From Bacteroidales bacterium (GTDB taxonomy: Bacteria > Bacteroidota > Bacteroidia > Bacteroidales > UBA3663): a DNA stretch of 64,000 nt. Of this stretch, positions 16,997 to 24,174 are shown one piece after another. The number at the start of each line of letters is the position of its first letter. The first letter of the stretch is position 1. Below the pieces are notes generated by a model. That model saw only the letters and a list, made by a program, of their open reading frames with translations. It made no database searches and was not told the origin of the DNA. The position numbers were made by a program, and so were the translations under genes. The stretch spans positions 1 through 64,000 of the forward strand of contig JAFSKF010000040.1 in the NCBI GenBank assembly GCA_017449065.1. The letters are read 5' to 3'.

Positions 16997-18025
16997 TTAT
17001 TTCTTCAGTTCTTTGCGAAGTTCCTTCAGTTCGGCCTGCATGTCGGGCAGGCGCTTGAAGTAAACCACCTGGCGAGCCCATTCCTTGGCCGGAATGACCG
17101 GTGTGCCCATCAGGACGTTGCCGTCCTTGATGTTGCCCGGAATGCCCGATTGTGCACCGAACACGTTCTGGTTGCCGATGCTGAGCTGTCCGGCTACGCC
17201 CACCTGACCAGCGAAGGTGTTCCAAGCACCGATCTTCGTGGTGCCAGCCACACCCACCTGTGCGCAGAAGATGTTGTTCTGGTCGGTCACCACGTTGTGG
17301 CCTATTTGCACCAGATTGTCCATCTTGGTGCCCCGACCGATGATGGTGTGTCCCATCGTAGCGCGGTCGATGGTCGTATTGGCTCCGATCTCGTTGTCGC
17401 CCTCCAGAATCACATTGCCGATTTGCGAAATCTTCTGCAACTGTCCATCGACGGGTGCGAAGCCGAAGCCGTCGGCACCGATCACGCATCCGGCATGCAG
17501 AATGCAGTTATCGCCGATCACGCAGTCGTGATACACCTTTACGCCGGCATAGATCTTCACGTTCTTGCCCACCTTCACGTTCTCGCCCAAATATACTTGC
17601 GGGTAGATCTGCGAACCTTCGCCCACCGTTACGCCCTTGGCCAGATAAGCGAAAGCACCCACATAGGCATCGGCAGGAACCTGCACGCCTTCGGCAATGA
17701 ATGCCGGCTGTTCGATGCCCTGCTTCTTGGGGTTCAGAGCAGCTTCCACCATGTTCAGCAGCTGTCCCATGCAGGCACGGGCATCGGCCACTTTCACCAG
17801 CGTGGGCTGAATGGTGCGGGTAGTGTCGATTTCGATGTTTTTGTCGATGAGCACGACGCTACTTTGGGTGGTGTAAAGGAACTCGGTATATTTCGGATTA
17901 GCCAGAAACGACAGACGTCCCGGCTGTCCTTCCTCGATTTTGGCAAGGTCGCTGACTTGTACGTTAGGGTCGCCGATCACCTCGCCTTGGAGGAACATCG
18001 CAATCTGTTGAGCTGTGAATTGCAT
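16997..18025 (-). CDS. lpxD: UDP-3-O-acylglucosamine N-acyltransferase LpxD
   Basis: LpxD adds the second 3-hydroxyacyl chain, making UDP-2,3-diacylglucosamine. The N-terminal ~100 residues form the uridine-binding domain (GRLSFLANPKYTEFLYTT). The rest is a left-handed beta helix of hexapeptide repeats (VGKNVKIYAGVKVYHDCVIG) containing the catalytic-histidine region (IDRATMGHTIIGRGTKMDNL) and NLVQIGHNV. A helical tail ends the protein. The 342-residue length is normal. First gene of the lipid A operon, with its own promoter at 18076-18083. Confidence 0.96.
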   Translation of the reverse strand: MQFTAQQIAMFLQGEVIGDPNVQVSDLAKIEEGQPGRLSFLANPKYTEFLYTTQSSVVLIDKNIEIDTTRTIQPTLVKVADARACMGQLLNMVEAALNPKKQGIEQPAFIAEGVQVPADAYVGAFAYLAKGVTVGEGSQIYPQVYLGENVKVGKNVKIYAGVKVYHDCVIGDNCILHAGCVIGADGFGFAPVDGQLQKISQIGNVILEGDNEIGANTTIDRATMGHTIIGRGTKMDNLVQIGHNVVTDQNNIFCAQVGVAGTTKIGAWNTFAGQVGVAGQLSIGNQNVFGAQSGIPGNIKDGNVLMGTPVIPAKEWARQVVYFKRLPDMQAELKELRKELKK

Positions 18026-18075
18026 TTGATAACGATTAACTAATAACTATTAACTAACAATTGCTTATTACGCCG

Positions 18076-18083
18076 CAAATATA
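18076..18083 (-). promoter_or_regulatory. Promoter -7 box of the lpxD operon
   Basis: TATATTTG on the minus strand at 18083-18076 is a perfect -7 box. A TTTG at 18111-18108 is the candidate -33, with a spacer of 24, slightly long. The lpxD ATG is 50 bases downstream. Confidence 0.6.
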
Positions 18084-18111
18084 TGAAAAAAATATGAGAT
18101 GTGCGAGCAAA

Positions 18112-18360
18112 TCAGAAAAAATCTACAATTATTTGGATATTTAGGCCGATTTTTCTTCCTTTTTTGCCTCATGTGGTGCCCAATTCCGTGTTATATGTGC
18201 GTTTTTTCCGCTTGGTTCTTTTCGTGTGTTCGTTCTGTTGAAGGATATATTATTGCTTTTATCATATCGGTTTGCTTACAAAACGGAAGAGAAAAAAGAA
18301 AAATTCGCATAATTATTGTTAAATAATTCGCAAAAATGATAATGTTCCAAGAATAATATT
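18112..18360. other. Intergenic stretch between lpxD and higB
   Basis: AT- and pyrimidine-rich sequence between divergent genes. A 75-codon plus-strand open frame here is rich in Phe, Cys and Trp, has no ribosome-binding site and does not look coding. Apart from the promoters at both ends I see nothing definable. Confidence 0.4.
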
Positions 18361-18368
18361 TATCTTTG
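18361..18368 (+). promoter_or_regulatory. Promoter -7 box of higBA
   Basis: TATCTTTG at 18361-18368 matches TAnnTTTG and lies 24 bases before the higB ATG. No good TTTG is present 20 bases upstream, so it may be a weak or regulated promoter, as expected of an autoregulated toxin-antitoxin operon. Confidence 0.5.
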
Positions 18369-18392
18369 CACGCAGTTAATCTGTAAGAACTG

Positions 18393-18710
18393 ATGAATAT
18401 TGAATTTGAAAACGACGCATTACAAGAATTATACATAGGAGGAGCCACTCGTGACAGTAAATACAAACGGCTGTCAAAAGATATAGTAAGACAATATATC
18501 AAAACGGTGAACTACCTAAAAGCTGTTCGTAGGATAGAGGACCTCTATATGATTAAGTCGTTACACTACGAAAAGAAGAAGGGTGATCTGAAAGGAGTAG
18601 AAGCAGTTTGGATAAATGCCCAATATCGGCTGCTTTTTTATTCTTCACCCGATAACGACGGAATTATTGTAAATGCATTACTTTTTGAAATATCTAAGCA
18701 TTATGAGTAA
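18393..18710 (+). CDS. higB: HigB-type toxin (RelE superfamily)
   Basis: HigB toxins are ribosome-dependent mRNA endonucleases. The 105-residue protein has the family pattern IKSLHYEKKKGDLKGVEAVWIN followed by QYRLLFY, with basic residues typical of the active-site surface. Toxin precedes antitoxin, the usual order in hig systems. The stop overlaps the higA start by eight bases (ATGAGTAA). The gene looks intact. Confidence 0.88.
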   Translation: MNIEFENDALQELYIGGATRDSKYKRLSKDIVRQYIKTVNYLKAVRRIEDLYMIKSLHYEKKKGDLKGVEAVWINAQYRLLFYSSPDNDGIIVNALLFEISKHYE

Positions 18711-19104
18711 GAAAGATTTAATCCCATTTGTAGCCACCCATCCGGGTGAAATGATTAAAGACGAACTTCGAGCCCGAGGTATGTCCCAGCGGCAACTTTC
18801 TGTCATTACAGGCATTAAACCTTCTGTAATCAGCGAGACAATAAACGGAAAGCGTAATGTTTCATTAGCAATGGCTCAGTCACTTGAACGGGCTTTTGAA
18901 ATTCCTGCCGATGTCTGGATGAATCTTCAGGTGCAATATAATTTGGATAGTGCAAATATAGATAGCCGAGAGCGTATAGACAAGCATGCTTCTGTAACAG
19001 CCAAAGGGAGTAAAAGTGAAACGGTATCTGTTACCATCCCAGTACGAGATCGCACTCTGTTTCGCGAACTTGTACGGAAGTTCGGTTGGGTTTGTATGTT
19101 TTGA
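18703..19104 (+). CDS. higA: HigA-type antitoxin (Xre HTH)
   Basis: HigA neutralises HigB and represses the operon. I chose ATG 18703, inside the higB end, giving 133 residues. The domain opens with FVATHPGEMIKDELRARGMSQ, the HigA signature, then a helix-turn-helix (RQLSVITGIKPSVISETING KRN region) and the helix FEIPADVWMNLQ. The C-terminal ~45 residues (IPVRDRTLFRELVRKFGW) resemble an extension seen in Bacteroidales HigA. A 16-base palindrome follows the stop. Confidence 0.88.
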   Translation: MSKKDLIPFVATHPGEMIKDELRARGMSQRQLSVITGIKPSVISETINGKRNVSLAMAQSLERAFEIPADVWMNLQVQYNLDSANIDSRERIDKHASVTAKGSKSETVSVTIPVRDRTLFRELVRKFGWVCMF

Positions 19105-19176
19105 GTTTGGAACCGTTATTTAGAAATAACATGATTTTCGTCGAAAGCCGTTTCTTTATTAATAATTGCATCAACC

Positions 19177-19917
19177 ATGAACAACGAACAGCATAAACAG
19201 ACTTTGCTTGATGTGCTCCGCGAACAGAAGGCGATGAAGATGACGGGCGGCATCTATCACAAGACGCAGATAGACCTGACCTACAGCTCGAACCATATAG
19301 AAGGCAGTCGCCTGACGCACGAACAGACGCGCTATATCTTTGAGACAAACACCATCGGTGTGACTGCTGACGAAACGCTGAATGTGAACGATATCGTGGA
19401 GACCGTCAACCATTTCCGCTGCATCGACCTAATTATCGACAAGGCCGAAGAACCTCTCTCGGAAGAAATGATAAAGCTGTTGCATGGGATTTTAAAGACG
19501 GGAACCAGCGACAGCCGTAAGGACTGGTTTGCCGTAGGTGACTATAAGCGTATGCCCAATGAAGTGGGAGGCGAACGGACATGCGAGCCTGAGTTGGTGC
19601 AAGAAAGCATGCAGCGACTTTTGGAATGGTATAATGCCAAGCCGCAGCACTCGCTGGAGGATATTCTCGACCTGCATGTCCGTTTCGAGAAGATTCACCC
19701 CTTTCAGGACGGTAACGGTCGTGTGGGACGCCTCATCATGTTCAAGGAATGCCTGCGAAGCGGTATCGTGCCGTTTATCATTACCGACGAACTGAAGATG
19801 TTCTACTACCGAGGCCTTCGCGAGTGGGGCCACATCGACGGCTACCTGACCGACACCTGCCTGACGGCACAAGACCAGTATAAGGCCGCCCTCGACTATT
19901 TCAGAATCAAATACTGA
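19177..19917 (+). CDS. Fic domain protein, class II, probable AMP transferase
   Basis: Fic proteins transfer AMP or related groups to hydroxyl side chains. The core motif HPFQDGNGRVGR (residues 174-185) is complete, with catalytic His174 and the anion-binding loop. An N-terminal inhibitory helix is present: SNHIEG (38-43) matches (S/T)xxxE(G/N), so this is a class II, self-inhibited Fic protein. The flap region reads DWFAVGDYKRMPNEVG. Length 246 is typical. It stands alone after higBA; Fic genes of this sort are common in accessory regions. The target is unknown. Confidence 0.88.
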   Translation: MNNEQHKQTLLDVLREQKAMKMTGGIYHKTQIDLTYSSNHIEGSRLTHEQTRYIFETNTIGVTADETLNVNDIVETVNHFRCIDLIIDKAEEPLSEEMIKLLHGILKTGTSDSRKDWFAVGDYKRMPNEVGGERTCEPELVQESMQRLLEWYNAKPQHSLEDILDLHVRFEKIHPFQDGNGRVGRLIMFKECLRSGIVPFIITDELKMFYYRGLREWGHIDGYLTDTCLTAQDQYKAALDYFRIKY

Positions 19918-19986
19918 CAATTTAATGAATAGTTAGAGGTTTATGCTGATATTTAGGAGACTTCAGCTTTCAGTCAAAAAGAGACC

Positions 19987-20005
19987 TTCTGTCTGAATGA
20001 CAGAA
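19987..20005 (-). terminator. Hairpin after the RelE/ParE-like toxin gene
   Basis: TTCTGTC at 19987-19993 pairs with GACAGAA at 19999-20005 around a five-base loop. On the minus strand it is followed by GGTCTCTTTTT, so it probably ends the minus-strand toxin-antitoxin transcript. The Fic transcript converges on it. Confidence 0.5.
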
Positions 20006-20039
20006 AAGCGAACTGATAGGTAGAAACAAACTATTATGG

Positions 20040-20329
20040 TTATATATTGATACGTGCGGAGATAATGGCAACAATATGCACTTCACGAGAGTTGTACCAA
20101 TAGTATATACGTGTTAGCGGATGAGATGGAAAACTTCGATAAATGCGTCGTCCTACCTTTTTTCCATGCGTCCGATGGTTGGCATTTTGGCTATAGCGAT
20201 AATGGTCTCGTTGATATTCTCTTCGTAAGTCTTAGCAAAAGAATATCCTCGGTTCTTTTGGTACCAATCTATTGTCTGATAAACGGACAGAGTAGCCTTT
20301 TTGCTGATACTTACTTCACGTTTTTCCAT
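20040..20329 (-). pseudogene. RelE/ParE-type toxin with a one-base frameshift
   Basis: From ATG 20329 the frame reads MEKREVSISKKATLSVYQ then WYQKNRGYSFAKTYEENINETI, ending at GRMEKR and a TAG. In the next frame the toxin continues as GRRIYRSFPSHPLTRIYYWY, then VHIVAIISARINI and TAA at 20042-20040, the typical RelE/ParE C-terminal strands. The break lies in a run of six A (T at 20158-20163 on the plus strand). Seven A would restore a 96-residue toxin exactly. The start overlaps the antitoxin end by 19 bases. Either the toxin is inactivated, or its frame is restored by slippage at the A run. Confidence 0.8.
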
Positions 20330-20655
20330 ACCAACGGAAAAGCTTTTGCCATTTCTTCTTCAGTAAGTTCGCCACTGGCTTCGGCTTCTTCCAAAGCTGC
20401 ATCAATTTCAACTTGAGTCGTACAGATACGAGCAGGGAAGGGTTTGCCTATCATAAAATCTTCGTCTTCAAGCTTCTGTGCAACATCGATGGGCAGACGT
20501 TTATATGCGAAATCCCGAGCCCAAACACGAAATTCATCATCGGAAGAGAATTTTTCCGGTGTCTTTGATGTTGTTGCCAAAGACGGAGCCAAAGTTTGGC
20601 TTCTGTAAGCTATCGGAGTACCGTCTTCCATTTTATTTCTAATGCTATCTGACAT
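20311..20655 (-). CDS. Antitoxin partner of the broken RelE/ParE-like toxin
   Basis: A 114-residue protein starting at ATG 20655 (MSDSIRNKMEDGTPIAY); an upstream ATG at 20679 lies inside the promoter box. The middle contains VWARDFAYKRLPIDVAQKL and the end is strongly acidic (EIDAALEEAEASGELTEEEM). It lacks an obvious HTH or ribbon-helix-helix domain. I name it an antitoxin only because of its size, acidic C-terminus, order and 19-base overlap with a toxin-type gene. The promoter is at 20677-20684. Confidence 0.65.
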   Translation of the reverse strand: MSDSIRNKMEDGTPIAYRSQTLAPSLATTSKTPEKFSSDDEFRVWARDFAYKRLPIDVAQKLEDEDFMIGKPFPARICTTQVEIDAALEEAEASGELTEEEMAKAFPLVWKNVK

Positions 20656-20676
20656 TTTCAAAGTATTTATGCGCTG

Positions 20677-20684
20677 CAAAGGTA
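20677..20684 (-). promoter_or_regulatory. Promoter -7 box of the second toxin-antitoxin pair
   Basis: TACCTTTG on the minus strand at 20684-20677, 22 bases before the antitoxin ATG. The upstream -33 region is A/T-rich without a clear TTTG. Confidence 0.5.
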
Positions 20685-20786
20685 ACCATTTTTTTTAGGA
20701 AAAACAAAATATAGAGATTTTTATCAGGCTGATTTTACACCTTTTTGAGATTTTTGGCAAATTTTTCGGCAAAAAATGATAGGAAG

Positions 20787-21854
20787 TTAAGCATTTTTCT
20801 CAAACTTGGCCTCAAAATGGCCGTTTTCGAGTAAGGGGGTGATGAGGAAGCGGCCGGATTCGTGGGGTTGCATGTGGCGGTCGAAGTAGAGGCGTGCGAC
20901 AACCCCCATTGTGCAGCGGACATTCATCTCGACGCAAGGCATGAGGCCGGTGGAGGTGATCATCATATCGATGCCGATGTAGCCGACTTCCCAAGGTTGG
21001 CCGAAGAAAGGAGAGAAGAGGCGATTCAGGATTGGGATGAGGGATGCCTGCAGGTCTTCGAAATTTGAAGTTGATGTCTGTGTTTTCATGTGTCCGGATG
21101 CATCTGGATACCCCTGCTTGGTATTTTCCGAATTTTGGCAATCTCCCTTAAAACCAACAGTTTCTGCAACAGAAGAAGCAGAACCCTGCGGAAAGTCGCA
21201 AAGCTTTTCCAGTCGCTTTTGGATGGCAGCGTTCGAGAGGAGATAGCCTTGCCGATAAGTGCCGCATTCTTCGTTGTCGAACAAAGAGTAACCGATGAAA
21301 TGCACCTCTTGTTGCCCCACATAGAAAAGCATCGCGAAATCCTGAATTTTCTCTAACCAGTCTTCGCCCATGATGCCTCCCATTTTGCGGATGGTGGAAG
21401 AAGCGCGTTGCAGCATCAGGTGGCGGGGAGTGGAAGAGAGGATCAATCCGCGTCCGCTGCTGCTCCAAGGCGTTTTCAGCACAAATTTCGTGCGGTTCCG
21501 TTCGTGTTCGCCGATGAACGCCTCAACGTCGGCGAGCGAAGTCAGATATTGTGGTATCGCGCCTTCGTAGTGCAAATCTTGCAAAAGGCCGATCACCATT
21601 CGGCGGTTCGAAAGCTGACGGAGAGCCTCCAATTGGGCATCCGACGGCAGATCCTGCAACGCGATGTGATACTGGTGGTGAATGTAGTTCCGCGTGTCCC
21701 AATCCCAACCCCAAGGAATGACTTTTGCGGGGTCGGTGTTCCATACGTCCGATAACCAAGCCAAATCCTCCTGAAGCCGGAGAGCGGCAGCGGGAGGATT
21801 AAAATGCCTGACCCCATTGGCAAGGGCTATGTCGTGCGACGGAAAGAAGAGCAT
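20787..21854 (-). CDS. ATP-grasp domain protein of unknown substrate
   Basis: The 355-residue protein has an ATP-grasp core. FVLKTPWSSSGRGLIL (~residues 122-137) matches the lysine plus glycine-rich loop that binds ATP, and MPCVEMNVRCTMGVV near residue 315 holds the Glu-x-Asn metal ligands. Such enzymes join a carboxylate to an amine or thiol. The N-terminal domain contains WGWDWDTRNYIHHQY. No signal peptide. The gene lies 10 bases after a DUF456 membrane protein gene on the same strand. A peptide-ligase or cell-envelope role is conceivable, but nothing in the sequence fixes the substrate. Confidence 0.75.
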   Translation of the reverse strand: MLFFPSHDIALANGVRHFNPPAAALRLQEDLAWLSDVWNTDPAKVIPWGWDWDTRNYIHHQYHIALQDLPSDAQLEALRQLSNRRMVIGLLQDLHYEGAIPQYLTSLADVEAFIGEHERNRTKFVLKTPWSSSGRGLILSSTPRHLMLQRASSTIRKMGGIMGEDWLEKIQDFAMLFYVGQQEVHFIGYSLFDNEECGTYRQGYLLSNAAIQKRLEKLCDFPQGSASSVAETVGFKGDCQNSENTKQGYPDASGHMKTQTSTSNFEDLQASLIPILNRLFSPFFGQPWEVGYIGIDMMITSTGLMPCVEMNVRCTMGVVARLYFDRHMQPHESGRFLITPLLENGHFEAKFEKNA

Positions 21855-21864
21855 CGGGGAGGGC

Positions 21865-22368
21865 TTATATCAGATCGTAGAAATAATGATAGAAGGCAGC
21901 CATCGTGTAGAATGTCATAATGAGACTTGCCACCAGCTTGATGCCTGTGGTGAGCAGGAAAGCGATGAACGAAAGCAAGGCCACACGTACCGCTTTCGAA
22001 AGGTCCGACTCGTGGATAAATTCGCCGACGAAAGCGCCGATGAGCGGTCCGACAATGAGTCCGACAGGCATGAAGAAAAGCCCCAGGAACACACCGACGG
22101 TAGAGCCCCAGATGGCAGATTTCGAACCTCCGCCCAGCTTAGTGAGCCAGATGGGAGCGATGTAGTCGAGCACCGTAGCCAGAATGGTAACCAGCAGCAT
22201 GCCGATTAGCAGCGAGAGGCTGATGTAGCCGGGAGCGACGAAATAGGCCACCAGTAGCGAAGCAAAGCTCAACGGCGGGCCGGGAATGGCAGGCACGATG
22301 GCTCCGATAATGCCCACGATCGAAACCACTACAGCCAATAGAACAAGTATGATAATCAGTATCTCCAT
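21865..22368 (-). CDS. DUF456 membrane protein
   Basis: A 167-residue inner-membrane protein with about five hydrophobic segments (EILIIILVLLAVVVSIVG, SFASLLVAYFV, IGMLLVTILATVLDYI, VGVFLGLFFMPVGLIVGPLIG, AVRVALLSFIAFLLTTG). It carries the glycine- and proline-rich pattern of DUF456 (GAIVPAIPGPPLSF, GPLIGAFVGEFI). Members have small-residue helices, and their function is unknown. It probably forms an operon with the ATP-grasp gene downstream. Confidence 0.85.
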   Translation of the reverse strand: MEILIIILVLLAVVVSIVGIIGAIVPAIPGPPLSFASLLVAYFVAPGYISLSLLIGMLLVTILATVLDYIAPIWLTKLGGGSKSAIWGSTVGVFLGLFFMPVGLIVGPLIGAFVGEFIHESDLSKAVRVALLSFIAFLLTTGIKLVASLIMTFYTMAAFYHYFYDLI

Positions 22369-22387
22369 TTGAATAGATTTTTTGTTC

Positions 22388-22460
22388 CCCAGTTAGGAAA
22401 AATTTGCGCCCCAGTTAGAGAAAAATTTTTTCTCAGTTAGGGAAAAATATTTCCTTAATT
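22388..22460. repeat. 22-bp tandem repeat, three clear units
   Basis: CAGTTAGGGAAAAATTT-like units start at 22390, 22412 and 22434, exactly 22 bases apart. A weak fourth (CTTAATT) lies near 22454. The array is in the divergent intergenic region between the DUF456 and GH28 genes. Regular spacing of two helical turns would suit protein binding, but that is inference. Confidence 0.65.
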
Positions 22461-22555
22461 GAGCGGAAAAATTAAAAACGGGCAGATAGCCCCTGAAATA
22501 CGCTGCAAAGTTATATAAAAAAACTTAAAAAATTGCGAATCTGACAAAATTTTAA

Positions 22556-22563
22556 TATCTTTG
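22556..22563 (+). promoter_or_regulatory. Promoter of the GH28-TonB receptor operon
   Basis: TATCTTTG at 22556-22563 is a full -7 match. A TTG at 22533-22535 is the candidate -33. The leader to ATG 22693 is about 120 bases. Confidence 0.55.
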
Positions 22564-22692
22564 CACCACTTTTCTCTATTCAGGAACCTTTTCATTAAGC
22601 CAAATGAGCAGAACCAAACTTGTTTGAGCTATGCCATGGCGAGAAAAGGAGGAATAAAATTCAACCCAAAACTTAACAATACACCGACAAAA

Positions 22693-24174
22693 ATGAAAAA
22701 AGTTCTCCTCCTGACGCTGGCCGTCTTGCTGTCTTTCGGCATTGCAGAAGCCAAGTCGAAAAAATCCTCTCCGAAAACTCCGTGGCAGCAGGCCGATTCT
22801 ATCGTTTCTGCCATCCGAAAGACCAGTTTCCCCAAGAAGACCTACAACATCAAGGACTTCGGCGCTAAAGCCTTCCGTCCGGATGCTCCTGTCAGCTTGG
22901 CGCACGATGCCATCAATCTGGCCATCACGGTGTGCAACCAAGAGGGCGGAGGAACGGTGATTGTGCCTGATTCGACCTACATCACGGGTCCTATCACCTT
23001 GTTGAGCAACGTCAACCTGCACCTCGAAGACGGAGCCGTGCTGAAGTTCTCGACCAATCCAGATCTGTACTATCCTGCCGTGCTGACCCGCTGGGAAGGC
23101 ATCGATTGCTATAACACCCATCCGCTCATCTATGCCTATGGTGCACAGAACATCGCCATTACGGGCAAAGGTTTGCTCGATGCACAGGGCAGCAACAGCA
23201 ACTGGTGGAGCTGGTGCGGAGCCGCCCACTTCGGCTGGGAGAAAGGCAAGATCAGCCAGAGCGGACGCGACGGCGATAAGACCAAAGGTCCGCGTGCCCG
23301 CCTTTTGCAGTGGGGCGAAACGCAGACTCCGGTTCACGAGCGCGTCTTCTCGAAGGAGGACGGCATGCGTCCGCAGTTCGTCAACCTCTTCCGCTGCAAC
23401 ACGGTGCTCATCGAAGACATCACCCTGCAGAACTCTCCGTTCTGGGTGCTGCACCCCTTGTTCTGCAACGATCTCATCGTGCGTGGTGTGACCGTCATCA
23501 ACGAAGGTCCTAACGGCGACGGATGCGATCCCGAATCGTGCAACCGCGTGCTCATCGAGAAGTGCGTGTTCCATACAGGCGATGACTGCATCGCCATCAA
23601 GTCGGGCCGAAACATGGACGGACGCAAGTGGAATACCCCCAGCCAGAACATCGTGGTTCGCGGTTGCAAGATGGAAGACGGACACGGTGGCGTAGTGATC
23701 GGTTCCGAGATCTCAGGCGGCTACCGTAACCTCTACGTGGAGGATTGCGAGATGGATTCGCCGAATCTGGATCGCGTCATCCGCATCAAGACCAATTCCT
23801 GTCGTTCCGGCATCATCGAGAACATCTTTGTGCGCAACGTGAAAGTCGGCCAATGCCGCGAAGCCGTTTTGCGCGTCAACTTGAACTACGAACCCAAGGA
23901 GCAATGCCAGCGTGGCAACAACCCGATTGTACGCAACGTCAATCTGGAGAACATCACCTGCCAGAAGTCGCAGTTCGGCATCATCCTGAACGGTTTGGAG
24001 GATGCCTGCAACATCTACGACATCAACCTCACCAACTGTGAGTTCAACGGCGTGAAGCCCACCAAGCGCTATGGCGGAGGCGTCATCGGCAAAGAAGGAA
24101 AATATCGCGACATCCATTTGAATAACGTAAAGATTAACGGTACGCTGGTTGAATCGCCGGCAGATGTGAAATGA
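22693..24174 (+). CDS. Glycoside hydrolase family 28 (polygalacturonase type)
   Basis: GH28 enzymes hydrolyse galacturonosyl linkages in pectin (homogalacturonan or rhamnogalacturonan). I chose ATG 22693 because it opens a Sec signal peptide (MKKVLLLTLAVLLSFGIAEA); an in-frame ATG at 22561 lies in the promoter. The 493-residue chain is a right-handed beta helix. All catalytic motifs are present: N274-G-D276 (NGDGCDPES), D297-D298 (TGDDCIAIKSG), the GHG-type histidine H331 (GHGGVVIGSE) and R364-I-K366 (RIKTN). So it should be active in the periplasm. Its stop overlaps the next start (ATGA). Confidence 0.93.
   Translation: MKKVLLLTLAVLLSFGIAEAKSKKSSPKTPWQQADSIVSAIRKTSFPKKTYNIKDFGAKAFRPDAPVSLAHDAINLAITVCNQEGGGTVIVPDSTYITGPITLLSNVNLHLEDGAVLKFSTNPDLYYPAVLTRWEGIDCYNTHPLIYAYGAQNIAITGKGLLDAQGSNSNWWSWCGAAHFGWEKGKISQSGRDGDKTKGPRARLLQWGETQTPVHERVFSKEDGMRPQFVNLFRCNTVLIEDITLQNSPFWVLHPLFCNDLIVRGVTVINEGPNGDGCDPESCNRVLIEKCVFHTGDDCIAIKSGRNMDGRKWNTPSQNIVVRGCKMEDGHGGVVIGSEISGGYRNLYVEDCEMDSPNLDRVIRIKTNSCRSGIIENIFVRNVKVGQCREAVLRVNLNYEPKEQCQRGNNPIVRNVNLENITCQKSQFGIILNGLEDACNIYDINLTNCEFNGVKPTKRYGGGVIGKEGKYRDIHLNNVKINGTLVESPADVK

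Noticed and set aside
18099..18326. 75-codon frame between lpxD and higB
   Set aside because: Phe/Cys-rich low-complexity translation, no ribosome-binding site and no partner.
20158..20163. Classical -1 slippery heptamer in the toxin gene
   Set aside because: AAAAAAG is present, but the zero-frame codons are not in the X_XXY_YYZ phase and no stimulatory structure is evident, so a simple deletion is more likely.
22576..23685. Minus-strand 369-codon frame opposite GH28
   Set aside because: The plus strand encodes GH28 with all catalytic motifs; the other frame is a shadow.
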